Shown in pieces: positions 23,700 to 51,745 of a DNA stretch of 64,000 nucleotides. The stretch is from contig JAAONU010000001.1 in the NCBI GenBank assembly GCA_012932295.1, forward strand, positions 5,417,104-5,481,103, written 5' to 3'. A program made the position numbers and the translations under genes. The stretch's first letter is position 1. Each line of letters begins with the position of its first letter. The DNA is from Cyclina sinensis (lineage: Eukaryota > Mollusca > Bivalvia > Venerida > Veneridae). The notes under the pieces are model-generated. The model made no database searches and was not told where the DNA came from. It worked only from the letters and a program-made list of their open reading frames with translations.

Positions 23700-25490
23700 C
23701 TATTACAAAACTATAATATTGATAGACCAGCTCACTTGGTTACTGATCAGAAACACAACAATTACGTCAAGCAAACAAATCTGTCTACTTGTCTATCTAA
23801 AACATTACAGCTTCTTGAATAATTCAGTGTTATAACCGAAGACAAGTTGAATGCCAATCACGCCTGTTATCCAATAAAAGAATGTGAGGAGGAATTTCGT
23901 CTTTACTACACCCCGACTCTAATGCTTCTCATTTTCATTCTGTTTGTATTGTAACTAACGCCAACAGATAACAAATACTGTTGTTGTGCCAGCAATAGAA
24001 GCAGTCACAGAACATTCTCTACTAGATATCTGTCATATTTTAGTACCTATTTTTGGTTGCTGTAATACGCACAAAAACTTGTGAATGCATTTTCTGTCTG
24101 GAAAATAACGCAGGTTGAAAGCAAAGTCTTTGGTTTCTTTCTTGCTAGCATTTCTTATCGACAGCCCATGTATGTCGTTATTTCATTTAACGATATGTTT
24201 TAATTGGTACAAAAATGCAACCTGTATAAAATAAAATAATTTTAAATCAATGCTTTAAAATAATGTCAAGTGGAGTATATATTTCATGCTTTAAAAGTCG
24301 CTGGTGTTTCTGCAGCTTGAGAGTGTCGATATAATTATTCGATTTGCTTACAAAGCATGCACTGAAATCGCGCATTTGCTTTCAGAATTAATAGTTTGAT
24401 GGTCTGCTACTCGTAAGAGAAACAGAGATTATTCACGCACTTCAATACATTCTCCTGTATACCACTGGTTCCTTAGACTGCATTCTAAATGCCTTATTAC
24501 TAATTTAACTTGTTGCTTTTGTTACAGATATTTTTTTCTCCATTTTACATCTTTTTCGAGTGTAAGCAATGTCTATTTTGACCTTTCTGCTTAGATTCTG
24601 TAATAAATGAAAGAAGTTAGCAGTGAACAGTGCCCTAAGCACAAAGCATTATAAATTATAAGGTAAAACTATCCTGCTGACAGAGAAGTCTGGTAGTGCA
24701 TTCCAAAATATAACAAGAGGCATGTTACACATGGTTAATCCCCCCGCCGGGAAGAAGTTACCTGAAGGTTGTACTTTCAAAAACTAAATGTAATAATGCG
24801 CTTATGCAGTTTAAAGAAAATCCCTAAAAATAAAAAGGCAATGTGCAGTTATTGTTCTTGCACACTGCACTTCCTCCTAATGTGCTCTAGCAGTGTATTA
24901 AGTTCGAAGAAAATCCCTCAAGTACTTTTGGAGTTATACTCTGAATTTTTTTTTCAAGTAAATCTGATAAAGGGCAAAACTATTCTAACGACATGAACAA
25001 CAAGGCTAAAATATAATAAATAATACATTATAATACCCGATTACAAAACATTTATGTGTGCATCGGATCTCTAAACATTAGCTTCTGCATATTTTGAAAG
25101 ATTACTTTATTGTTTCTTATCAATATAAGCGGCTGTTTATATCAAGTAAAGCTCGGAAATACATAAATTGTTCTTGTGGTGCACCTTCTACTTGGCTCGT
25201 GCTACAAATAATTACGAATTAATGCTGTATTTTTAGCACACAGCATATAGAGATGTCATTAAAAATAATACTTGTATGTAAACCAGCATTGAGAAGATAA
25301 AACCAGACACTGATATTGCAGCATAAACATTTACAGACTCATGCCTGTTTCTGCATGCAATGCAACATTTTTACCGTTATTCGTACATTTTAACAGTTTC
25401 ACTCAAATGTAAAAGAAACAACATGGCAAGTGTATTGAGAGAGCGTATATATTAAGTCAAACAGTTCAACCAAAACCTGAATGCTGTATC
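23700..25490. other. No gene seen
   Basis: AT-rich DNA. The region near 24695-24745 resembles a dispersed-repeat fragment, but I cannot place it in a family. Confidence 0.45.
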
Positions 25491-25496
25491 TTCGTA

Positions 25497-25803
25497 ATAT
25501 CCAAGAATGTGTTGTTCAGTAGTATCCAAGAATGTGTTGTTCAGTAGTAACGATAGAACATTCTACCGTAGCCGTGTGTCACATTCTCAGGTAGCCGTGT
25601 GTCACATTCTCAAGTAGCCGTGTGTCACATTCTCAAGTAGCCGTGTGTCACATTCTCAGGTAGCCGTGTGTCACATTCTCAGGTAGCCGTGTGTCACATT
25701 CTCAAGTAGCCGTGTGTCACATTCTCAAGTAGCCGTGTGTCACATTCTCAGGTAGCCGTGTGTCACATTCTCAAGTAGCCGTGTGTCACTTTCTCAAGTA
25801 GCC
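25497..25803. repeat. Tandem repeats: 25-bp x2 then 23-bp x~10
   Basis: First come two copies of ATCCAAGAATGTGTTGTTC plus CAGTAGT (25497-25550). About ten copies of a 23-bp unit GTAGCCGTGTGTCACATTCT plus CAA/CAG follow (25568-25803). The units are almost identical; the main variation is A/G at the last base. Confidence 0.92.
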
Positions 25804-27664
25804 GAAACAAATGCTTAAATACTCAGATTTACAAAATTTATTTAAAACTTTACCACATCTTTGTTACAATTTATCAACAATTATATAAAAAAAGAATTTT
25901 GGAACCAATGGTTCTCTTGACATGCACTGGAGTTCGCGGTAGAATGTATTGAAAAAATGTCTGTTTGTATCACTGTAATATGTACATGTTGCTGCATTGT
26001 GTGTATTCTATAACACAGGAGTACATAATGTAATCTAGTGTTTAAGTTCTAGAAGAATTGAACATGCATGCACATGGTTTCGTAGCAGCAGTGCGCATGT
26101 CCTTAGCCCGAAATATCAAGACAAATACAATTCAGGACAGCTGAAAGAATACCAGTATACCAACTCACCTTACATGTCTCAAAGCCATTTAAATCTTTAT
26201 ATTTTACTGATATCCCCGAGTCAATGTTCAAAGCAAATTTACTGTAAGAGATTACTTCTGTGATAATATTTTGTTTTTACTTTGCTATGTATTGGAGTAT
26301 TATTCTTGATGACATTTATTTCTGTTGGATGGGCTGATAAATCAATAAATGTGGAAAACTTGCAGTTAGCAGTAGGCAAGTGCCAACTGGAAAATGAATA
26401 TAACGATCATTTTTGTAACCCCTACAGGTTAACTTCAAGTAAGCTGTTCGCTTATTTGGATATGAGAGGAACCGAAATATGTGTCAGGGCTTTATTTGAT
26501 GTGTCATAAATGCCATTTATATAATATCAGTTTGTTGATATGTTACAGAAAATATGTTTGTATTAATGTTGTGCTTTAACGAGAGAGGTCTCATCAAGGA
26601 AGGAGCCTTTAAAGAGGCTTTTTCTACTCGGATATACTCGGACTTTTATCAAGTTATCTTATGTATTGATGTCTTTTGTAAGTGTTCAAGCTTCCATGTC
26701 CACTAGTTCTGAAAGAGACTGAATTCTGCAGAAATACTTATGCATATAACACACAAAATAAAATTATAAGCAAGCAATTCACTAAAACACACAAGAACTT
26801 TGCATCACGTCCTCAAACATGATCTTATTTTTCTACACTTCTTTCAGCATATTACAGTCGATGATTACCATGACTTATATCGCAATAAGCGTCTAAAGTA
26901 TTGCCAAACAAGCTCACAAATACATAGAATGGTCGTACACTACATTTCATAGTTGGCAAACGCAGCTAGTTATCCAAATTTATTTCATATTTATCCAGAG
27001 TTAATAGTCTTATCTATTTTTTACTCGAGAAAAGTAAAACTAGGAAATGATTTGGATGGCAATATATAATTTACAATGTACATGTTCAGAAAATTTCACC
27101 TGCTGTAAAGATGAAAGGATACGTTTTACGTCAAGAAATGTGTTTTATGATTTTAGCGCCGTTAAAAATAACTGTAATCATACGCTCTCGCGTGATTTAC
27201 AGCGAGTTACCGTTATCTACACGATCCAGTTGTAAATTTTGGCAAGAGATATGTGCCAGTTTTTTATATTAAGAATATTTCTGGTATAGCAAGCATCTTA
27301 TCATGAAGATTTCGATATTCATCTTCAAGTTTGGTATATCAGTGCTCTTTGAATCTCAGTAACTCTTAGTTACTTTTCAGTCAGTAGTTCTCATACCTTC
27401 ATATGAGTATACGTAGCCGCAGACGTTATGCGGCACTTGTTTCTGGTCATAGAAGTAGAGAAAATGTACATATATTGCACATACAAGAGCTGGAACAAAT
27501 TCACTTATTCGGTAGACAAATTGACTTAACATCTTGAATATTGCTAAACTAGGAAGCTTTTACTGTGTCAAACACACAGAAGTACATATTGTTATGCTCA
27601 GATATGCGACAACAATCAGACATGTTTGTAAATAAAGTTTGAAGCGATCCTTTGGACACGTTAC

Positions 27665-27666
<2 letters not shown>
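25804..27666. other. No gene assigned; one short secretory-like frame
   Basis: The only item of note is a frame ending at 26509 whose N-terminal part (FLMTFISVGWADKS) resembles a signal peptide followed by a Cys-containing chain. It lacks a well-placed ATG except for one at codon 10 and may be a stray exon or chance. Confidence 0.4.

Positions 27667-27740
<74 letters not shown>
27667..27740. repeat. (TA)n microsatellite, ~37 repeats
   Basis: An uninterrupted TA dinucleotide run, about 74 bp long. Confidence 0.97.
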
Positions 27741-27745
<5 letters not shown>

Positions 27746-30151
27746 AAAAAAAATTGGCTATATATACATGTATATGTACACTCGTATTCCCCTAAGTACA
27801 ACAACATTTCTCCTTAAAGCCTTACCTTTACTGCAATTGCCAGTTCTACCTATTTTATCTTATTAAGAACAGATTAATTTTAAGGTTTCTTTATTTTTCT
27901 CGAAAGCAAAATATATCAAGAAAAAATTAGAACGATTACCCAGAAAATCATAACAATCATTAATCAGTTTTCTTATTACTTGTAAATCACCGTTTGATTG
28001 CCCATTTCTCATAATTCTCTGATGTTCCTCAAGTGTTTCCGCATACTTTTCTAGAGTTTACCTGTATTCCACTGATTTTTACAGCAGTGTGCAAGCTTAT
28101 GCCAGTTAAATTGCTTTTTCGTAGCAGACGATCATATAACAGAGTAGAAAAAAAAACTTTGTTTCCTGCAGCATGTGATAATGAAAAGCCAAATAGAGAA
28201 ATACCGCATCCGTTCATAACGTTCAATTTCATTCGTTGAAAAGGTTCGTATTGAAACGTTTGTCCAATCAAAATAACTGTAACATGATTTTTCTAAAAAT
28301 AATACCAGGAAGTGGTATAAAATAGAAAGGTATGTAGCGGCGCTCACAAGAACTAGCTCTTCCAACCGTAAGTAAATATTATTGATTTAACCCTTTGTTT
28401 TACATCTTTTTACACCTTACCCTCAAACCCTACCCTTAGCAACACCTTAACACTTTTCTGAAATATTTTTACCTAGTTTCAAATTTATTTTCTTTTTCTT
28501 CATACATTTTACATCGCAGGAATAAGGAACTGTTACAGTACATTTATACAGTGAAAAGTGCTTACAACATTGGATACAGTGTAAATATTGAAAAAAGGAT
28601 TTATGGATTGTTTTGAACATAGGGTCATTAGTCGTGAGTCTGATTAAAGAGAGAAAAATAGCTTGAATTACAACAATTATTTTATCACTGTCATTATCTT
28701 GTCAGGCCGTGACTTCTTGGTATGACAAATTTGACAATCACGTGACGTACGTTTTATTATGGCGTGCAAATAATTCTGTTAATTTCCGACTGAGTTCAAA
28801 TAATTTAGAAATAAAAGCTGGCAGATATAATGGTATTTTTAGAGAAAACAGAAATTGTAAATTTTCGAATCAAAACATAGATGAGTCGGAATTCCACTTT
28901 CTTTTTGCTGTAATAAATATACAGACATTCGTAAAACTTTTTAGTCAATATACTATGGCCCAGTATCCATAAATTCGAGTTAATCATGTCAACAAAAAGT
29001 AAGAAATATCTTAATAATGTAGCCAAATATATCAATGAAGCGTTCCAGAAAAGAAGTAATTCTTTGAAAACGTATTGTTTGCTTTTACTTAATAATTAGA
29101 TGCATAATTTTGAGTGTGTTTGTTTTATTCAGTTTTTAATACTGGTTCAAGTTTACAAATATATTTACGTCTTTGTTGTGTTTATCGAAAATAACAAAAG
29201 GCAATAGTTTGCCCCTTGCCAATAAAAATGTTAATCTTTTTCTCTTAATGCTATCAAACATCTCTGAATACAATTGGATACCAATATGTGATATTGTATT
29301 TTCTCCATCATATTTCTTTTTGCATATGAATGTTTTAAACTATAACGTCAATAAACATCGATATTGTACAAGTTTAGTATAACAAGTGTTTCAGACAAGA
29401 CAACGCTAATATTTTGCTTATAGATTACGCTGTGAAAAAAAAATACTAGAAAACATACATCAGTATTTTCATTTTTATTTATAAATTCGTTTTATTTCTC
29501 AAGGCAGTGATGACGCCAATTTCTTTTTATTTTCACAAACTTAAAAATGATGACAATTACCTATTTTGTTCGCACAAGTTTTCCTCAGATTTCACTCCTC
29601 ATGCATTGTATGAAAATTAAGCCTTAACATATAAACACAACACGTGTTCAATATTTTATTGATATTTAAAGAAGGACAGGTGAATTGGTCGTTTCAAATT
29701 CAAACGTTACTTTATGGACAGTGTAGGGTTGCATTTTGTGTTAAAATTCGACTCAAAAGTAATGCAGGCACGTAAAGTCTGTATTAAATATATATTACGG
29801 TCCTGGACAGCATGTATCAGGAACCTTGGCCAAGTTATCAATATTTTTGATAGATTATATCCACCACAGCATGATACTATTTTAAACTGTGTGAATGATG
29901 AAATGGTCTTTAACATTGTTATAGATATGATTATTATTACGACAAAGGTGTTTTTATGCTTGATTTATTGTTCAATGAACTGTGCGTACACAGCAATTTG
30001 GCTGATACGTTCTTTTTTAGGACTGTATATGTAGATCAAATTATATTTTTTATCCGCGTTGGCATATAGTGCATAGCTTTTAAAGTGGCATACCGTAGAA
30101 TATAGAGCATTTCATTTCCTTCGAAGTCATACACGTCTGAAAAATGTAAAA
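27741..30151. other. No gene seen; 5' side of the myosin gene
   Basis: AT-rich sequence. Short open frames such as 29714-30034 (106 codons) show no domain. The non-coding first exon and promoter of the myosin gene could lie here, but I cannot place them. Confidence 0.45.
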
Positions 30152-31727
30152 ATGAATCATTACCAAATATCTAGGAATCAGTTGCATGTGAATCTATGAA
30201 TCATTACTTAATGTCTAGGTATCAGTAGCATGTGAATCTATGAATCATTACCCAATGTCTAGGTATCAGCAGCATGTGAATCTATGAATCATTACCCAAT
30301 GTCTAGGTATCAGTAGCATGTGAATCTATGAATCTTTACCTAATGTCTAGGTATCAGTAGCATGTGAATCTATGAATCATTACCCAATGTTTAGGTATCA
30401 GTAGCATGTGAATCTATGAATCATTACCCAATGTCCAGGTATCAGTAGCATGTGAATCTATGAATCATTAACCAATGTCTAGGTATCAGTAGCATGTGAA
30501 TCTATGAATCATTACCCAATGTCTAGGTATCAGTAGCATGTGAATCTATGAATCATTACCCAATGTCTAGGTATCAGTAGCATGTGAATCTATGAATCAT
30601 TACCCAATGTCCAGGTATCAGTAGCATGTGAATCTATGAATCATTACCCAATGTCTTGGTATCAGTAGCATGTGGATCTATGAATCCATGAATCATTACT
30701 CAATGTCTCGGTATCAGTAGCGTGTGAATCTATGAATCTATGAATCATTACCTAGTGTCCAGGTATCAGTAGCATGTCAATGTATGAATCATTACCCAAT
30801 GTCTAGGTATCAGTAGCATGTGAATCTATGAATCTTTACCCAATGAATAGGTATCAGAAGCATGTGAAACTATGAATCCATGAATCATTCCTCAATGTCT
30901 AGGTATCAGTAGCATGTGAATCTATGAATCTATGAATCATTACCCAATGTTTAGGTATCAGCAGCCTGTGAAACTCATTCCTCAATGTCTAGGTATCAGT
31001 AGCATGTGAATCTATGAATCTATGAATCATTACCCAATGTTTAGGTATCAGCAGCCTGTGTAACTACGAATCCATGAATCATTTCTCAATGTCTAGTTAT
31101 CAGTAGCATGTGAATCTATGAATCTATGAATCATTACCCAATGTCTAGGTATTAGTAGCATGTGAATCTATGAATCATTACCAAATGTCTACGTATCAGT
31201 AGCATGTGAATCTATGAATCGTTACCCAATGTCTAGGAATCAGTAGCATGTGAATCTATGAATCTATGAATCATTACCCAATGTCTCGGTATCAGAAGCA
31301 TGTGAATTTATGTATCTTTTAATCATTACCCAATGTCTATGTATCAGTAGCATGTGAAGCTATGCATCATTACCCAATGTCTATGAATCAGTAGCATGTG
31401 CATCTATGAATCTATGAATAATTAACCAATGTCTAGGAATCAGTAGCATGTGAATCTATGAATCTATGAATCATTACCCAATGTTTAGGTATCAGTAGCA
31501 TGTAATTCTATGAATCTATGAATCATTACCCAGTGTCTATGTATCAGTAGCATGTGAACCTATGAATCTATAAATCATTAAACAGTGTCTATGTATCAGT
31601 AGCATGTGAATCTATGAATATATAAATCATTACCCAATGTCTATTAATCAGTAGCATGTGAATCTATGAATCTTTAAATCATTTCCCAATGGCTATGTAT
31701 CAGTAGCATGCGAACTGTATGCATCTA
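30152..31727. repeat. 44-bp tandem array upstream of the myosin coding exons
   Basis: About 35 copies of a unit containing CATTACCCAATGTCTAGG, TATCAGTAGCATGTG and AATCTATGAAT. The left half is regular at 44 bp; the right half often has an extra TCTATGAA block, giving ~52-bp units. The array ends about 320 bp before the exon that carries the myosin ATG, probably within the 5' flank or first intron. Confidence 0.92.
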
Positions 31728-32049
31728 TACCAGACTTTAAACAAAGAGTTTTATTTGATAGACTTTTGTTATATATGAACACCAACTTTTTGTTCATATT
31801 ATTTAAAAACTTCTAAACTTTTTCAATTATTTTGAGAATACTAAAACAACATTTAAAAGATATTGGCTTATTTCGTAGAGAATAACATACGCCGTTTACA
31901 ATCGGTTATTTTAAGGGTAGGTCCATTTTTGTTTTATTTAAATAACGCATGTAAACTATATAGATGTTTGTTGTCCATAGTATCTGAACATTTAACTTTA
32001 ACGTAATTTAAAGGTCAAAGTTTAAGTGTTTTTTTTCTTCTTTTTTCAG

Positions 32050-32147
32050 TGAAGAAGCTGTTCCAGTCTTGGCATAATTCGGAGGTTGTCTTGAAATTTT
32101 CTTTCGTTTTGTCACTGTTCGTCGGTAGAGGACCGTAACCAGTAACC
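32050..32147 (+). other. 5' UTR part of the myosin start exon
   Basis: A strong pyrimidine tract and acceptor (TTTTTTCAG, ending 32049) precede 98 bases of non-coding sequence before the ATG in the context AACCATGA. At least one upstream non-coding exon must therefore exist; I do not find it. Confidence 0.7.
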
Positions 32148-47337
<15,190 letters not shown>

Positions 47338-48095
47338 ACAATACGGTTTTCAGTTTAGGTAATTGAAACGTTTTGGTTTGTTGGTATGCCAGTAATATTT
47401 GAAAATGCTGTTAAGATTTGTACAGCTAGCATAGGTGATGTTACATTGTTTTTGTCGTCATCTTATTGTTGAAGTAGTAAGTTTAAAAGTATGCCTTTGT
47501 TTCTGCGTAGTGAAAAGTTATGGGACACATACGTTGAATTAAAACGAAGTGCGAGTCGTAATAACGAAACAAAAATGATATACATTTGGAAACTCCAAGT
47601 GTATGTATGTTTCTTTCATGTACAGAAAGCGTTGCGTCATACAATGTTTCGTTCAACTTGATTGCTTACAGCTTGCAATAGATTGCAATATTTATTGACT
47701 TTTAACCTTCTTAAAAGTCGTTTTACGTAAGTTAATCCAGGAAAATATTCACTTCTTTGCATTAAGCTTGTGATAGATGAACAATGTTTTATTTCAGCCA
47801 TTATGAAAATATGGTAGCTTCTGCATCAGATGTTACTTTACCATTGATCAGCAAGCAAGCTTTAATGCTTTTTGCGCTGATACGAGTGAAGAAATAACAA
47901 ATACCTCGTCTAAAACTGCTTTATACAGTTGATCGAGTTAACATTATATGTTTACATATGACTTTTTTTATTTGTAGCTGGGGTCACCATTGTCCCGTTT
48001 TACGTATTTTCTTTATGAATTAAACTTCAAGTTCAGTGATACTGTATTATTTACATTTTTTTTACACTTGAATAAAGGAATAATAAATACTAAAT
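47338..48095 (+). terminator. Myosin 3' UTR with AATAAA at 48071-48076
   Basis: The first clear poly(A) signal after the stop is AATAAA at 48071, followed by a second AATAAA-type run (AATAATAAAT) within 15 bases. This gives a 3' UTR of about 750 bases. Earlier weak signals cannot be excluded. Confidence 0.6.
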
Positions 48096-50400
48096 AAATA
48101 AATAGAACACTTCACTGGTTTATGGTTCAGAATAATAACATTAAAGTCTGGAAATAATCTGTGAAGACAAATCAAAACGTCGATATGTGGTATCTTTATA
48201 TCTTTTGTATCAAACGGGACTTTGGTGATCTTTTAATCTTGTTTATTGTTTTGCTTGTCACACGAGCTTCTCTGCACAGTCTTGTGGCAATATTGTACAC
48301 ATATGCACGACTGGAAGCAGATTATTTAAACAAAATCTGTTTGTTTGCCGTACTTGCGATACTGAATGATCTGACATATTCAGTGCGTTGCTACAATGCC
48401 TGTAGCAAAGCTGCAATGCCTGTAGCAAACTGGTATCACATAGAAACTGCCCTGATATCATCAGACTATGTTACACCGTCCGAAACAACAATTACAGACA
48501 CAGTGTAAGTTTATCAACCTTGTAAACCACTGGTTTTCCTTGTCCATTTACAGTTTTCCCTATTGATTCCGAATAAGTTTCCAATTTACCTTAGTATTAA
48601 TATCGACTAGAATACCTGCCTTTCCATTTTCCAAAACGAATATGAATTCCTTAATAGCATCAACCCTGCTGATTCCAAATGAAATCCCTTAAACCCAGTC
48701 TTAAACCTTAATTCAACCTTTTAAAATAAGAAAAAAATATTCCTTTTCCCTTTATTAAAACTCTCTTCCCTATTTTTGAAAGTGTTCCTACAAATCCAAA
48801 CCTAATTTGATAGTCTTATCCATATTAATATGAAACAATATGCTTTCCTCCCTTGTCAACCATTCTTCCTGTTACAGTCAGTTAATGCGTTGATTTGTTT
48901 TCCTCACTTCTTGTCAGTAGTTAGAAAAAACTGTTTCTTTTATTTTCATATCCTCAGATTTTTTTTTTCATTTTACTTTTACACAAATGTGGTGTAACCT
49001 TACCTGCACCCTTCGATCTCAGGATTACTGCTGTTATAAAACCATTTCTTTCAGACTTGTCCCTACCAATTAAAATGAAACCTTGTGTAATACACCCTCT
49101 CCAAATAACAGATTGGTGTGAAGCCTTCTATTCGAAACACCTTAAATCTTGTTGCTTTCAACAAGATACCTATTACCTTCTGTGACTGTTATGTGTTTCC
49201 CTAGAGTTAACTAACAAGCTACTGACATTAAACAATCATTTCTTTTCTTTTTTTTCTGAATAACATATTTTAGTGTAATTTTTGGGCTGAAATCGAAAAA
49301 AAATGAGTTTTGTTTCTAGATATTAAATCTTTACTGCCTGTATATTGGAAGTCAATTTTTCTTTTTAATAACATTTTTAACAACACATGCATAGTAATAT
49401 CAGTATGGCTCTAGCAAGAGTAAATTAATTCTTGTTATTTAACCTTCTTTTCTAATATATGTTTTTATCTTGTTGCATTAACTATTTTCTATTTTCATGT
49501 ACGCGCTAGGATTGAACTGTATTTTGATAATCATTTACAGTAAGATTTTAAATAAATACTGAATTAAAGTGTATCTCGTACAACTCTTCTTAAAAAAACA
49601 CATTTTACTAACCATGTTAATTGAGAATGTTGTTAAGTACATCTCTAGTTAGGATGTCTAATATAGCAAAAAAATTTTCACTTTATTTCAGAGACTGTAA
49701 TTTAGTCCCGTGTGTTCGTCTTAGACCCTATGTCTCCACCATTTTCTCTTCGTCCAGTGGGGGTGATGATATCCGTCATGGATTCCACAATCAGCGGAAA
49801 CCTCCCAGATCCAGCTGACAGCATTTTGCATTTACCAAAATAACCCGTCCAAAAAAAAACAACCTGTGTTTGAAAATCAAAAGTAAACATTTGTCTTCAA
49901 AAACAACTCATATTTTGAAGTATAAAAGTAATACTTTCTTCCTGTGAACGAGACACATCAAACTGAATGCCAAGACTTTTCAAGACAACCTCAAAGACGT
50001 ATTACTTTAATACCTCAAAGTATGAACTTTTCTTACACCGGAGAAAAGATGTGTAAACTTCTGTGGTAGACACTGTATTAAATATGCATTCAAAATCGTG
50101 ATATTTTTATATTGTTGACACGGAATTATGCAACTACAACTCAAGTTGCCACTTTATATATATACTTTTAGATTGGTATATTGTAATAAATTGACTGTTA
50201 AATTCCTGTGAACTTCGTGAAGAACATCAGTGGGATCACGAATGATCCCTCATTGGATGATACAAGTCAACATTATAGTAAGTAAAATGTGTGACAATAC
50301 CTCTTTTGTCGTACCTTTGCTTTCATAAATTGTTAATTGTAAACTACATAATGTCCATTAGCAATAAAATTTTACGTAACTTTAAAGCTGTTTCTTTTGT
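48096..50400. other. No gene seen downstream of the myosin gene
   Basis: AT-rich with pyrimidine tracts. The 115-codon frame at 48161-48508 has no recognisable domain. A short 20-bp direct repeat (AATGCCTGTAGCAAA) lies at 48395-48430. Confidence 0.5.
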
Positions 50401-50409
50401 TCTTGTGTC

Positions 50410-50690
50410 TAAGAACAGCAGGTGTGATTAGCCTGCTATAGATACCTGAAAAGCTCGATGGTTTGGCTGGAGAGTAAAGCTCTCGTAACTATCAGAATCT
50501 CATTAGATGGGAAGTTACAATCGTTCATAGGTTAAACCGGTACTAGATTTTGATCTATCGTAGGCAGCTGCTAGCTTTCTCACATACATAGCAAAGCTCA
50601 GTAGCGGGATTCGAAACATTGGATGTGTGAGAGGTATGGTGACTAAAAGTTAGGGACGTCAACCACTAGACCACGACAGCGGTCGTAATA
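50410..50690 (-). mobile_element. tRNA-derived SINE-like element
   Basis: On the minus strand a tRNA-like head (about 50597-50683) has A-box GTGGTCTAGTGGTTGACG and B-box TTTCGAATCCCGC. A tail (50410-50596) without coding capacity follows. Boundaries are estimated, as no target duplication is clear. Confidence 0.5.
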
Positions 50691-51604
50691 CACTTGAAGC
50701 AAACGATCTGGTATATAAGCATTAATTTAGTCATTCAGACGGGCCGATGTTCAGATTGTCTGTCTGTCTGCCTGCCTGTCACTTTGCATGTGCTGTTGCT
50801 GACACAGCTATATGTCGTGAACCAAGTGCATGTATCCAGGTGGTGTAATAAATTTGACAGACTGATAGTTAATAGGCTTGCATATTTCATGAGTATAACA
50901 TCTATGAGTATCGATGGTCTATCTTATGATCGTGTTTGGAAGAACAAGCAGAAATTATCCTCTTAAAAATCTGAACTTTCTCACCTAAAGGGTAAGACGA
51001 TAGCAGGGCTCGAACTGACAAAATCCAATCAGTGAGGTGAACAATAGCAAAACAAAAAATCTATCAATATAATGACATGGCCGTTCCATGTGTTAAATAT
51101 TTTGCTTTTAAATGATAAACATTCATGCTTAACCTACATTACAGTTAGACAGGCCAGGAATCCGTATCCCGGCCTGACAGCAACTCGAGCGTTTATACTC
51201 AGAGACTCATGTCACTTTCTTTTTTGCCGAGTTAAGATGCTTTTTTTCAGCTGTTGGTTTCACCATAGATCTGATCTAATCTTATCTAGGTCTCGAAAAC
51301 TTAAAGAAAGGATTGCAGTAAAACTGTTAATGTACAGAAGATATAAACAAACAATTAAATAATTAACATATTTAAATATTAAAAAGTTATATATAGGTTG
51401 TTAGCACTAATGAAAGGACCAAATGTGTTGGCATGGCGCTAGACATTCAAAGATATATAAGTACAGGCGGAGTAAAATCCGATTGAGATGACGTTTTTCA
51501 TTAAAGGTTTATATATAAATGCGAACTGTGTGATGAACAACTTTCTGTACAAATTTATGTTACGTGGTTTAAAATTTTGGCTCAAAGATTTTTGACAATC
51601 AGAA
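50691..51604. other. No gene seen
   Basis: A GTCTGTCTGCCTGCC-type pyrimidine repeat lies at 50755-50778; no exons are recognisable. Confidence 0.45.
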
Positions 51605-51745
51605 TTCTTACAAACATAAAAAATCGTAACAGAGAGATGCGATGCATCTTGGAAAAGACCACCCAGAGCGGGATTCGAACTCTGATCTTTCCGAATCGAA
51701 AACCAATGCTCTAACTACTGAGACAAAGAATTAATTCCTTTATGT
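51605..51745 (-). mobile_element. Solo copy of the tRNA-bearing repeat seen at 2904-3446
   Basis: Shares CGTAACAGAGAGATGC, GATGCATCTTGG, ACCCAGAGCGGGATTCGAAC and CTACTGAG.CAAAGAAT with the 2904 and 3248 copies, in the same orientation. No second copy lies nearby, so it may be a solo LTR or a SINE. Confidence 0.65.

Noticed and set aside
29714..30034. 106-codon plus-strand frame as a gene
   Set aside because: No domain, no conserved pattern and AT-rich composition like the surroundings.
48161..48508. 115-codon frame downstream of myosin
   Set aside because: No recognisable family features; contains a local 20-bp duplication and has no splice context.
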